Positions 13,647 to 23,189 of a stretch of DNA of 64,000 bases are shown here, piece by piece. Source of the stretch: Ricinus communis (lineage: Eukaryota > Streptophyta > Magnoliopsida > Malpighiales > Euphorbiaceae); contig NC_063262.1 of assembly GCF_019578655.1 (NCBI RefSeq), forward strand, positions 21,831,582 through 21,895,581, written 5' to 3'. The translations under genes and the position numbers were made by a program. The notes under the pieces were generated by a model. The model did not search any database. It was given only the letters and a program-made list of their open reading frames with translations, and had not been told where the DNA came from. Position 1 is the first letter of the stretch. The number at the start of each line of letters is the position of its first letter.

Positions 13647-13732
13647 TGAAGCCTCAGAAAGCCAGTCTAAAATTGACATCAAATGAAATTCAGCCGGTAA
13701 TTCCAACTAAAAAGAAATCATCATTGGCCTCA
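13647..13732 (-). ncRNA. Box C/D snoRNA with an 18S rRNA guide (snR77-type)
   Basis: Read on the minus strand, a 7-bp terminal stem TGAGGCC / GGCTTCA (one G-T wobble) encloses box C ATGATGA at 13724-13718. Then come a D' box CTGA at 13693-13690, a weak C' box (TGATGTC) and box D CTGA at 13657-13654. The 16 bases before D' are TAGTTGGAATTACCGG. Of these, AGTTGGAATTACCG is complementary, with one G-U pair, to the conserved 18S rRNA segment containing CGGTAATTCC. By the D+5 rule the modified base is the U of GGUAAUU, the position methylated in yeast 18S (Um578) by snR77. Assigning orthology to snR77 rests on recalled knowledge of that guide. The element before box D (GACTGGCTTT) has no target I recognise. 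The RNA lies downstream of an H/ACA snoRNA on the same strand. Confidence 0.85.
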
Positions 13733-13825
13733 TTCTTCACAAATTCCTCTTTTTTCTAAATAAAAGAAAAGGGAGTATTGTTTTTAATAATCAATATAAA
13801 AAAAAAGTACGTTGGTGGAAAGAAA

Positions 13826-13976
13826 GAATGTAATCGCCGAAATCGGCTCCATGAATCAAAAGAAATCAGATCCACAGATTCCTATCAGGCAGCGAAACAA
13901 GAAATTGATTTAGGTCCAATCATAGCATCGCCGGTCAACGCCTCATGGCTACCGGCGACGTGGCATTGGACCGATC
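13826..13976 (-). ncRNA. Box H/ACA snoRNA
   Basis: On the minus strand the first hairpin has a perfect 8-bp outer stem GGTCCAAT (13972-13965) / ATTGGACC (13920-13913). It also has a perfect 7-bp inner stem CGCCGGT (13957-13951) / ACCGGCG (13935-13929). Between the stems is an internal loop of 7 and 8 bases, the form of a pseudouridylation pocket. An H box AAATCA (ANANNA, 13911-13906) follows directly. A second, weaker hairpin has stems TCGCTG/CGGCGA and GAATC/GATTC. An ACA box at 13831-13829 lies 3 bases from the inferred 3' end. The length of about 150 nt fits plant H/ACA RNAs. The target uridines are not identified. It shares strand and spacing with the C/D snoRNA at 13647-13732. Confidence 0.75.
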
Positions 13977-14057
13977 AACAAGTTGCATTAATCTAATCAA
14001 TTAAGAAAAGAAGATATAACCCTCAGAGACCCGTTTCAAATCATCCACACAACGGCA

Positions 14058-14190
14058 CACTGTAAGCCCGCACAGAGCAGGCTACTAAGCGCAACCGCTG
14101 CTGGTTAAAGTGTCATACGGCACTTCCTATCTTTTAAGGGATTTCTTCCTCATTGGGAGAGATAAATTTTGCAATTATCTTCAATCACCC
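14058..14190 (-). ncRNA. Candidate box H/ACA snoRNA, promoter-proximal in the cluster
   Basis: On the minus strand a first stem-loop (ATTG..CAAT outer, AGATAA/TTATCT inner) is followed by AAAAGA at 14135-14130, which fits the H box ANANNA. A second stem-loop is built on AGCAG/CTGCT with a lower AAG..CC/GG.CTT stem. ACA at 14063-14061 is followed by GTG. Pairing is weaker than in the 13826-13976 RNA and the first hairpin lacks a clear pocket, so this remains a candidate. It is supported mainly by position between the promoter and two better snoRNAs. Confidence 0.4.
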
Positions 14191-14330
14191 AAAACAAAAA
14201 AAGAAAAAAGCAACCCTAACTTTAGGGTACAAGAAAATCAGACATTGCGACTCCAGCGACTCAAGAACTTCTATCTATACCTTCAAATAAAACCTGCGTC
14301 AGATGAGTAGAGAAAGGGAGGAAGACGACC

Positions 14331-14460
14331 CTTTATATAGAGAAGTAATGCGTAACCCTAGTTTCGAATCTTTCGTGCTGATAGTAATGCATATGTAGTT
14401 TGATAGCTGGGCCCTTAAGATCGAAAATGTTTTTGGCCCAATATAGGTTAATGTAGCCCA
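14331..14460 (-). promoter_or_regulatory. TATA, telo-box and site II promoter driving the snoRNA cluster
   Basis: On the minus strand, site II elements TGGGCT (14460-14455) and TGGGCC (14440-14435) and a GGGCCCA block (about 14413-14407) come first. A telo-box-like CTAGGGTTA (14361-14353) follows, and then TATATAAAG (14339-14331). Telo-box plus site II upstream of a TATA box is the known signature of plant ribosomal-protein and snoRNA promoters. No protein frame follows on this strand, but snoRNAs do, which decides between the two. The transcription start would be near 14300. Confidence 0.65.
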
Positions 14461-14469
14461 ATTGTCTTG

Positions 14470-14998
14470 TTTTTCTTTTTTCAAGAAAAATAACAAAAAT
14501 ATTCATTTTTTTTTAAAAAATACAATGCAAACTTTTCTTTTCATTTTACCGTATAAAAATATCAAAAATACAATTTCTTAATTTTTTAAATACGATATTA
14601 ATTGTTTTTTAATTTTTCTTATTATTTTTTTAAAAAAAATCAAATAAAATAAAAAAAGCTAAAAAATAATTAAAAAAATCAAAAAATAACTACATTGTGT
14701 TTTTAAAAAAAATTAAAAAATAATATTTTTGATTGATATTAGGATATTTCTAAAAAGTTTCTTTTTCTATATTGCTAAATAAATTCAATTAAATTCTCTT
14801 TTAATAGGATGTCAATTTGTACCCTAATATGGTTATCCACTCTAATCCTACTTTATTTAAACTATATAATATATTAGAATTGACTAGATAATGATTTATA
14901 CTAAAAAGAGGAAATCACATTAGTTGTGGAATCACATTAGGTGTGGATAGGATATGAATAGTATAATATTCTACTTATTATCAATATTTATATTATAT
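14470..14998. other. AT-rich spacer
   Basis: A/T homopolymer-rich DNA between the snoRNA promoter and the gypsy element. I see nothing coding. Confidence 0.5.
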
Positions 14999-16209
14999 TG
15001 TTAGGTTCATATTAGGTATATATAATTAAAGCATTTTAGTGAAGAGGGAGTATATGAGCAAAAAACATGTAAATAGGCTTTAATTGGACTGCGGGTATAA
15101 AAGACTCGGAATAAAGACATGTAGACTACCAAAATTGCAGACCTAGCCGAATTCATCAAAGCATACGAAGAAAAAATTAATTAGTTATGATGTAATTAAG
15201 AAAAATTATCTCTTAAGTTGTTTATTTTATTTAGGATAATTAAGAGGGCAATTATAGCAGTGTTATGCTTAGAGAATGACTCTGAAAAATGAATCTCTAT
15301 AAGAAGTAGAGATCAATTAAACAAGAGGCATTGATTATTCTTCTCTTTGCAAATTCTCTATAATTCATTTTCTTCAATATTTAGTTAGTTTTTGCATTAT
15401 TCTTTCAAGGATCAAAAAAGTTTTTCAGGATGTGGAAAGTGAGGATCAATCTTCTTCATCCCTTGAAGAACTTCTGAATTTTGAGAGAGATTTAATTTTC
15501 TGTTTTATATTTCTGATGTCTTTCCATCAATCACTATTGGATTAAGTATGTCAGGCTAAATTCCATAAGTGTTTAGTTTGACTTTTTACTTATGTATGAA
15601 CCTTATTTATTATGAGTTTAATAAATTATTTCTTTATCTTCATACATGTATTAGTTTCATTTATTATTATTGATTGACCTCATAATAAATTATTTCTTTA
15701 CCTTCATACATGTATTAGTTTCATTTATTATTATTGATTGACCATCATATCAATTTAATAGTAATATTTGTTATGAAAATTTTTAAGTTAAAAGTATTAG
15801 AAATACCATCTTTACTTTAGTCTATGTTGATATAAGAAGCCTAAGTTGCATTATTAGCTTGAGTGACTTAAGGAAAAGACACATCACCATCTCATTCATT
15901 AAATTTGGGCTTAAGAAAAAATAAGAGGACTGCTAAGTATAAGTTAGACTAAATGCTATTTTATTATATAGTTTATATTAATTATTCCATTTGTATATTT
16001 ACTTTATGTTTATTTAATTTCTTTTATAAACTTTAAAACTATTCTCAAACATTAGCTTAGAGTGTTTTAGATTTATTTTTAGTATTTTTGTATGATAATG
16101 GGTCTTTATAGTATATGGTTTGTAGTTTCTTGTGAGATCAACCTCGTGGTGAACTTTCTTGTACTAACATTCGGTTCGTACATTTGTGAGTACTAAGTTT
16201 GAGATATCA
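14999..16209 (+). repeat. Probable 5' LTR of the gypsy element
   Basis: The stretch starts TGTTAGG and ends GAGATATCA directly before the AG-TTTTTGGCG primer-binding context. ATCA-AGTTTTTGG is the usual LTR-PBS junction in this clade. A TATA-like GTATAAAAG lies near 15095. No second LTR survives in the window for comparison, so the start is a guess. A 64-bp tandem duplication sits inside it. Confidence 0.4.
15621..15748. repeat. 64-bp tandem duplication inside the gypsy LTR
   Basis: Two adjacent units start ATAAATTATTTCTTTA at 15621 and at 15685. They are almost identical over the shared length, with one C/T difference seen (TATCTT versus TACCTT). They are much closer to each other than the rest of this decayed element would predict, so the duplication is later than the insertion. 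Confidence 0.8.
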
Positions 16210-16368
16210 AGTTTTTGGCGTCGTTGCCGGAAAGCTGTATCAATATTATATTGATTAATTGTCAAGTTTTATTTTTTGTGTTTGTGTGTTGCATGTCTAT
16301 GTGTTTTTGTTTTGTCTTCAAGTTTTATTTTTAAGTTTTTAAATCTGAAATTTTTCCTTTGGTTTTGT

Positions 16369-17790
16369 ATGCCTAGCAGAAAAATAAGATCAGGTGATTC
16401 ATCAACTCAAAATCCGTACAACTTGAGATCAACTGTTAAAAAGGCAAAAGAAGACCAATAAGTAGAGAGTGAGTTTGTATCTCCAAGAGGAGAAGAATTT
16501 GAAGAAAAGCTATAACTAGGATTTGAAGAAGAGGTTGAAATAATGGCTAATGACCAAAGAAAATTTGCAGTTCAAAGATAAATAGCTATGAAGGATAATG
16601 CTCGTCCCCTAATTGGTAACACTAATTCATGCATAGTTCTAAGTGATGCATCAAAGAATTATGAACTTAAGAACATTCATTTTTTAATATGCTTCCTTCA
16701 TTCTATGGTATGTCTAGTGAAGATGCATTAATATTTATTAGAGAATTTTATGCTATAGTTTATACATTCCTATTATCTAGACTAAATGAAGAGCAACTAA
16801 GGATGAAATGTTTTCCTTACTCATTAAAGAGAAAGTAAATGCTTGGTTAATGACCTTGCCTCCTAATTCTTTGAGAACTTGGAATGAAGTTTATAAAAAA
16901 TTTATGCATAAATTTTACTCACATCAAAAGACCAAAGAATTAAGAACTGAAGTTTTCGACTTTTATCAAAAGGATACTGAATCCTATCATGAAGCATGAG
17001 ATCGCTTCAAATCACTTTTACTGCAATACCCACACTACAGATACCCACTTCCTGTGACCAACTAATCATTCTATAATGGTTTAACACAATAATATCAATG
17101 TATGGTTGATAATGCAGCTGGGGGTGCTATATTAGAAAAAACTACTAGTGAGGTTTATGATATCTTTGATATGTTAGAAGCCAATTCACAACAAAAGAGT
17201 GCAAGAACAAAAAGAGTAGAAGTGAATGAAGTTGTGTCTAATAATGAGATGACTATGCAAATAGTTGAATTAACTAAATAAGTTAAGATACTTACTTCAA
17301 CTAAGAATGTACGAAGTAATGAGGTAGGTAGTATATGTGGAGTTTATAGTCATGGTGCTAATTTTTGCTCATCTTATAAGACTTATGCAGAAAATGATTA
17401 TGAACAGGTTAATTTGATAAAATCTTATCAGCCTAGGCAACCTAGGAATAATCCATACTCCAACACTTCCCATCCAAGTTGGAGAAATCATCCAAACTTT
17501 TTTTGGAGAAACAATGATCAAAACCTACCACAAATATTGAAAAACTAAACCAACCCTGGTATCAAAATCAAGAGCCTCAATACCTAAGGAATCAAAACCC
17601 TCAATATCCTAATCAAGGACAAGCCCCTCAAAGAGAATCAAGTTTGGAGGAAATACTCCAATCTTTTATGACAGCTACCCATGATAGAACGAAGAGGAAT
17701 AAAAAGAAAATTGATTCTGTAGAAGCTTCAATGAAGAAATTGAAAATTTAAATTGGGCAAATTGCTAAACCTGTACAAAAAACAAGAAAA
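16369..17790 (+). pseudogene. Broken gag of the gypsy element
   Basis: An ATG at 16369 opens MPSRKIRSGD, then TAA at 16459 breaks the frame. Further on, the gag core is clear: LKEKVNAWLMTLP, NEVYKKFMHKFYSHQKT and the ESYHEAWDRFKSLL region near 16980, where W has become a TGA stop. A Cys/His remnant (YCGVYSHGANF) is seen near 17335, followed by Asn/Pro-rich sequence. Stops and frameshifts are frequent, and no functional protein is possible. It would have been the capsid precursor. Confidence 0.75.
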
Positions 17791-17982
17791 GAAAATTTCT
17801 AAGTCAACCTGAGCAAGCTAAAGTAATCACTGTTCTTAGAGATTGTGAATTACTTGATAATAATATTGAAAACTTAATTGAGAAATATTCTTCTTATATA
17901 AGTACATTAAAAGAAGATGGACTAGTTGATGTGGAAATAACTGAAGATGGTCTATAAAAAGAAGGAAGAGTGGAGCCCAATT

Positions 17983-18907
17983 TTAGGGTCCCCAAACATC
18001 ACTGTGAAGCAAATAAAATGGTGTTGATGGTAAATAAGGCCTAGGGACATAAGATTTTCGTTGACTTTTAGCAAGCAAACAACTTTCACAATTTAGTTTC
18101 AGGGGAGTCACATTCTTAAAAAGCAAAGGAAACAAATGTTTTAGATAAATAAAACTAGGATGGCCCAATCTGTAATGCCAAACCATTATTTGTTCATAAG
18201 CAGATATGGAAATATTACGACTAGACTCTTGAGCAATATTAGCACTAGGTGAATTATCCTCAAGGCAGTAAAGGCCATTGATCATTCTACCCCTGCCAGT
18301 CGTCATCCTCGAATTCTTGTCCTAAAAAACACAATGAGATTCATCGAAAATAACCAAACAATTAGAATTTTTTGTTAGTTTACTAACTGATAAAAGATTG
18401 TAGGCTAATTTTTGGAACATGAAGAACAAATTTCAGGTTGATATTTTTTGAGATCTGTATTGAACCTTTTCCAGCAACAGGAGAGAAACCTCCATCTGCA
18501 ACCTTGATCTTTTTATTTCCAGAACATGGTGTATATGATTGGAAGAGTTTAAATGAATTTTCTATATGGTCTGAGACTCCAGAATCTATGATCCATGGAG
18601 CAGAAAAGGTTGAGGAATTAGACAAAAAAGAATTGAATAGAGCCTTAGATCCAATACCTGGATGAGCCATAGAAGCATTAGGAAAGTCAGATGAGGTAGA
18701 CCTGGATTTCAACAGCATAAGAAGATTCTCCATTTGTTCTTTGGTGAAAGGGCCAGCATCAGCTTCATTAGCAGTAGGAACTCCTCGTCCAGACTTTCTC
18801 GCCTCCTTTGTTTTTCCAATTTGGAGTTTTTCCATGTAGTTTCCAACATGTTTCTCGAGTGTGACGAGGCTTATTACAATAGTCACATCAGACCTGTGGT
18901 TTTTCAC
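17983..18907 (-). pseudogene. Copia protease and GAG-pre-integrase remnant
   Basis: Reading down from 18907, the zinc knuckle CNKPRHTRETC is in a shifted frame. The aspartic protease motif PWIIDSGVSDHI comes next; the usual Ala after the catalytic DSG is Val here. The GAG-pre-integrase motif WHYRLGHPS and SCLLAKSQRKSY follow, and the open frame ends at SDVWGP with a stop. At least two frame breaks are present. It is a fragment of a polyprotein, not a host gene. Confidence 0.75.
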
Positions 18908-18917
18908 TGGATTTTTC

Positions 18918-19781
18918 TCATGTTCTACGCTGATAAGTTAATGTTTTGAAAGACGAGGCAACCTCTAAAGCTGATCCTTCAACAGCAACTCCAGGACCCT
19001 TCTTTCCTAGCATCACATTTCTTCTACTTTCCTCCCTTCTAACCTCTGAGAACACCTCACCAATTGAAGGAATAGGCTGTCTCCCAATAATTCTTCCTCT
19101 AACTTCATCAAATTCAATGTTTAGCCCTGCCAGAAATTTAAAGATTCGGTTGTCTTCAACAGTTTTCTTATGATGCTGAAAATCCTCTGCTGATTTCCAC
19201 TCATAGCTGTTGAAGGGGTCCAAATCCTGCCATATTCGCTTAAGCGAATTGAAATATTTTGTGACAGTGTCTTCCCCTTGACGTAGATCTCCAATTTGAA
19301 GAGTCAACTCAAAAATTCGGGACTGATTTCCCAAATCAGAGTACATCTGATTGATATTTTCCTATAACTCTTGTGCCGTTGAATAGCACATATAGTTAGA
19401 ACTGATATCTTCCTCCATTGAGTTTACAAGCCATGTCATTACCATGGAGTTTTCTACGTCCCATGCTGCGTAAGCAGGATCTGTGCTTACTAGAGCCTTT
19501 GTTTCACCAGTTAAATAGCCCATCTTGCCACGACCTCTAATATACATCCGGACTGCTTGTGACCATCGGAGAAAATTATCTCCATTCAGCCGAATGGTAG
19601 TAATCTGAATTGAGTGAGAATCAACCCCAGTTTTCAAGGATTCGTTTCTGTTTTTGGATGAACAGGCAGTAGTTTGAGGATTAATGGTAGAGTCTGATGT
19701 ATCAGACATGATGAAGGGACAGGGTAAAGTAAGAGGAAAAAATGAAACAGAACAAATCAGGCGAAGAGGCTCTGATACCAA
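18918..19781 (-). pseudogene. Copia gag (UBN2-type) with one internal stop
   Basis: Two adjoining minus-strand frames, 19781-19362 and 19346-18918, encode one gag. Motifs include NFLRWSQAVRMYIRGRGK, AAWDVENSMVMTWLVNSM and then DTVTKYFNSLKRIWQDLD with FLAGLNIEFDEVRGRI. A single stop after STAQEL interrupts an otherwise continuous product. The first Met lies just inside the primer-binding site. Confidence 0.75.
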
Positions 19782-19783
19782 CT

Positions 19784-20027
19784 TGAAAATGATGAATGAG
19801 GGGAATAATTATTTCATTGATCAAAAGGAATATATACAACAGGTTTCAGCCTATATTTGGAAACTATACACAATTATATCCTTAATCCTAGGAATAAGAT
19901 TTTACACCAAATTAGCACCACTACAGCTAATACACAGTTATATAGAATTTCTTTCCACTAATCTCTCCTAATTTACATGGTTTTTTTACTCAATATTCTA
20001 CTTCACAAAAATACAGATTTTCCCACA
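19784..20027 (-). repeat. 5' LTR of the nested Copia
   Basis: On the minus strand it starts TGTGGGAAAATC and ends CATCATTTTCA (TG...CA), 244 bp. It is followed directly by the primer-binding site at 19783-19768. Its partner LTR is lost, so it cannot be dated. Confidence 0.65.
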
Positions 20028-20830
20028 ATAATCCCTACTGACTTTGTGGTTCTTGACATGAAAAATATACCAGCAAGGGATAAGGAGCAAATAATACTCT
20101 TTGGTAGACCTTTCATGGAACTACCAAAACAGTTATTGGCATGTACAATGGGAAGCTGAATATGACGGTCTTGAGAAAGACTGTTAAATTGAAAGTGTTT
20201 GATTCTCTAACTCTATCTCCTAGCACTTCAATTGATGAATGTTCATATGTTTGATTGTATGGATTCTTTTGTTTATGAAACATATTTACAGAATAAGGAT
20301 GATAAATTAGAATTTGCATTAACATTTAGAAAAATTGGAGAAAACTTAGACGAAGAAGTCTTAAACTTTCATAATAAGTTAGATGAAGCTATTCTAGTGT
20401 CACTTGATGATGAAAGAACTATTGAACTTTTAAATTCTCCCACTGTAAAAGAATTAGAAAATATTAATGAACCGTCTAAACTTGAGCTTAAAAAGTTGCT
20501 TAACACACTTTATATATGTCTTTTTGGGAGAAGGAAATATATACCTAGTAATTGTAGCTTTTGATCTTTTTTCTTCAGAGAAAGAGAAAACCATTAGAGA
20601 ATTAAGAAGACTTAAGAAAGCTATTGGATGAAAAATTTCTAATATCAAGGGTATTAGTCCAACAATATGTATCCATAAGATTATTTTAGAAAACAATGCC
20701 AAAGTTGTTAGAAATACCTAAAAAAGACTTAAAACTAACATGAAAGAGGTGGTAAAAAAAAAAGTCTAAAAATTATTGGATGAGGGTAATATATACCCTA
20801 GCTGATAGTAATTGGGTAAGCAATAGCCAC
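20028..20830 (+). pseudogene. Gypsy protease C-terminus and start of reverse transcriptase
   Basis: PTDFVVLDM followed by IILFGRPFMELPK (20037-20130) is the end of the Athila-type protease. A linker with IDECSYV and many acidic residues runs to about 20560. Then LRRLKKAIG.KISNIKGISP and LDEGNIYPLADSNWVS (20600-20820) match the N-terminal RT region of gypsy pol. The frame breaks several times, and the sequence is lost beyond SNWVS. Confidence 0.75.
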
Positions 20831-21036
20831 CATAATGAAACCTTACACCAAATCATAAAAACATACCAACAATAATTAAAAAGATAAAAATAAACACTGA
20901 AAATTCAGTAAAAAAATACATATCATTAAATTTACAGTCTAACGAATATGAAAAATAATTGGAGGGGGTTAGCTTTTGGTGGCTAAATAAAGCCACCATA
21001 AGCTACCTCTTTAGAAACTTTAAGTTTGGGTATAAG

Positions 21037-21469
21037 TAGACCTGTTCATGGGCCTGGGTACCTGCTCGGCCCGCCTAGGCCCGCACTCTTCTGGCCGGGC
21101 TTGGACAACAATTTTTGAGTACAAGTCCAGTCCGGCCCGATATCTAGTTTAGTTAGTAAAAAGACAAAAAATGTCATACCTAACACTCGAACTTATGACC
21201 TTTAACTTATAATTAAATGTCAATACCATTTAACTATCTATTATTTCTATTTATAATTTTATTGTTATTAATAATATATTATCAAAACAAAACCCTAAAT
21301 CTAAATAAAACTACAATTTGGAACAGATTTAATAATTGGTCGGGCCAGGGCGGGTTTTTCAAAAGATTTCGGGCTCGGATTTGGACTCAAAAATATAAAA
21401 AAATTCTCAAGTCTAGGCGGGCTCGGGCTTGTCCAAAATCAAGTCAAGCCCGGCCCATGAACAGGTCTA
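21037..21469. mobile_element. hAT-type MITE, family A, copy 1
   Basis: The ends TAGACCTGTTCATGGGCC and GGCCCATGAACAGGTCTA are perfect inverted repeats. The flanks carry a perfect 8-bp target duplication GGTATAAG (21029-21036 and 21470-21477). Eight-base duplications with TA..TA ends are typical of hAT transposons. The arms are unusually GC-rich. The centre contains a tRNA-like segment on the minus strand with a B-box-like AAGTTCGAGTG. No transposase is present, so it is non-autonomous. A second copy lies at 50547-50976. Confidence 0.85.
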
Positions 21470-21791
21470 GGTATAAGAGAGAAAACGATAGAGAGAAACA
21501 ATAGACTTACACAATAATAATAAAATCTTTCGTTACATTTTGATGACATGTCAATAAAAATGGGTCTATCTATTCTATAGTTGTTATTATTTTGTAAATT
21601 ATTATTATATAAATTATTTAATAAATTAGTATATAATATAATATTAAATAGTAAGTAATCATACTGATAAAATATTATAATAATATGTTAGTAAAACAAA
21701 ATTGAAAGTATTATATATATTTTTTATGATTTTTTGTTTTCAAATTTTATAAAAATTTTGTATTAAATTATTTAAACTCTACCATAAATAA

Positions 21792-21843
<52 letters not shown>

Positions 21844-22450
21844 TAATATATAAATTTTTTATAGAATTAGAATTGTATATGAAATTATTATAGGATTAAA
21901 AAATTAATCATTAATTAGGATTAGAAAAATTAAATTAATTATTTATAAAATTAAGATAGCAAAAAATTAGCATTAAAGTATAAACTTTACAAGACCATTT
22001 GTGAATTATTCTTTTACCCTCCAAACACACACACACACACACACACAAGCAGTCAAAAATCACCATTAAAACACAAATCCACTTATTCTTCAGCCACCAA
22101 GAATCCATTGCAGAGACTTAAGTTAATTTCATAGCAATAAATCCACATATCTGTCAAAAAAGAAACCATCATTCACAACTCCATGACACCAGCAACTCAA
22201 AAACAAATCTACTTACATGCAAATCATATATACAACTGATTGAGATTGAATATATCTTTTATATTCTTTATTTATTAATATTTGAAATTTAAAATTAAAA
22301 AGAAAAGAGAATCAAGGGCTTTGAAAGGGAAAAAACCAGCGCCATTTTCCATCAATCAACCATTATACATCTAGATCTTCAACGAGCTGCACCGTACAAT
22401 TTAATTTTTATTTTTATTTTTCGATTATGAATCCATCTTATTCATGCAAA
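21470..22450. other. AT-rich DNA with (TA)n and (CA)n tracts
   Basis: A long (TA)n tract occupies about 21797-21840 and a (CA)n tract about 22027-22049. The rest is AT-rich with no supported gene. The last part may lie downstream of the CNL transcript. Confidence 0.5.
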
Positions 22451-22761
22451 AGCTAGCAAAAGGAACTTATCCAAAAAAAGGAAAAAGTAACAAAAAATAA
22501 TAGAGAAGAGAGTGGAGAAGGGAAATCCAACAGCATATGGAAGAGAGTAGAGGGACTGCTTTTTTCTTTTTGTATTTGTGTTCCTGCTAAGCCATTCTTC
22601 CCACATCTTCTTCTATCTTGTTTGTCGATTCCTCTACCGTCGTTGATGATGGTGAAATAAAAAAGATCTGAAATAACACTTGCCAGCAACTCTATCATGA
22701 ATCTCCTGAAGGGATCTAATGTGCCTTTGGGCTTTGTCAGCAACAAAAAGCAGGGGATGCT
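22450..22761 (-). other. Probable second 3' UTR exon of the CNL gene
   Basis: The CNL stop codon is followed by G and then a donor, GTATTC, at 23444. On the same strand CTTTGGACAG at 22771-22762 gives a plausible acceptor, after which composition becomes less AT-rich. A 97-codon open frame in this part has no domain. I read it as untranslated exon, with an intron of about 680 bp between. This is inference from splice motifs only. Confidence 0.35.
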
Positions 22762-23110
22762 CTGTCCAAAGAAACATGACAGTCAAGATTTGGTACTAAA
22801 GAAACTTAAAAATAAAGTAAAATTATCAAACAGTTGAAAGGGAAGGGTATATAGTAAAAAGAGTTAACTGAAATAATTAAAGCAAATTCACTTTTTCCCA
22901 AAGTTAATTGCAGTAGAATATACCAACAAATGGATGATGCCTAATGCCGGAAAAATATTTAGTTTCTATGCTCACTTGCAGAGAATGATATCGCGTGAAA
23001 AACATTTTCAATTGCATGCATAACAAGGGGTCTCTTTATTAGCATAGAGCCATCTGTACACTTGAAAATTGGTTTAACTTACAAACTTTGAAGGAGCATC
23101 TTTTACATAA

Positions 23111-23113
<3 letters not shown>

Positions 23114-23187
<74 letters not shown>
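23114..23187. repeat. Compound (TA)n(GA)n microsatellite
   Basis: About 28 bases of TA pass directly into about 45 bases of GA. The tract lies in the inferred 3' UTR intron of the CNL gene. Confidence 0.95.

Positions 23188-23189
<2 letters not shown>

Larger units (their letters stand above)
17960..20027 (-). mobile_element. Partial Copia element nested in the gypsy element
   Basis: On the minus strand an LTR (20027-19784) is followed at once by the tRNA-iMet primer-binding site TGGTATCAGAGC. Gag, zinc knuckle, aspartic protease and GAG-pre-integrase come next. The element ends abruptly after SDVWGP at about 17983; integrase, RT, RNase H and the second LTR are missing. The base string after the LTR (ATAAT) is not repeated at the left edge. 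Gypsy protease sequence is also missing between the two flanks. A single deletion that removed the Copia 3' part and adjoining gypsy DNA explains this best. Confidence 0.8.
14999..20830 (+). mobile_element. Decayed Athila-like Ty3/gypsy retrotransposon, 3'-truncated
   Basis: The internal region opens at 16214-16230 with TTTGGCGTCGTTGCCGG, one base off the primer-binding site of Athila/Tat-type gypsy elements. A gag with the plant gypsy gag fold follows, then the protease end (PTDFVVLDM...LFGRPF) and the start of reverse transcriptase (YPLADSNWVS). The element stops there: most of RT, RNase H, integrase and the 3' LTR are gone. Many stops and frameshifts show it is old. A partial Copia element in opposite orientation interrupts it at about 17960-20027. 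The left limit at 14999 assumes a 5' LTR starting TGTTAGG and is uncertain. Confidence 0.75.

Noticed and set aside
13509..13759. Short peptides on both strands (64-65 codons)
   Set aside because: They overlap the box C/D snoRNA, whose boxes and stem explain the conservation-like look better. Neither peptide has a domain.
14110..14310. 66-codon plus-strand open frame
   Set aside because: It lies antisense to the snoRNA transcript and has no family resemblance.
21160..21250. tRNA gene
   Set aside because: A- and B-box-like motifs are present, but the acceptor and T stems do not pair. It is a tRNA-like relic inside a MITE, not a working tRNA.
22453..22746. 97-codon minus-strand open frame
   Set aside because: No domain; better read as CNL 3' UTR because a splice acceptor precedes it.
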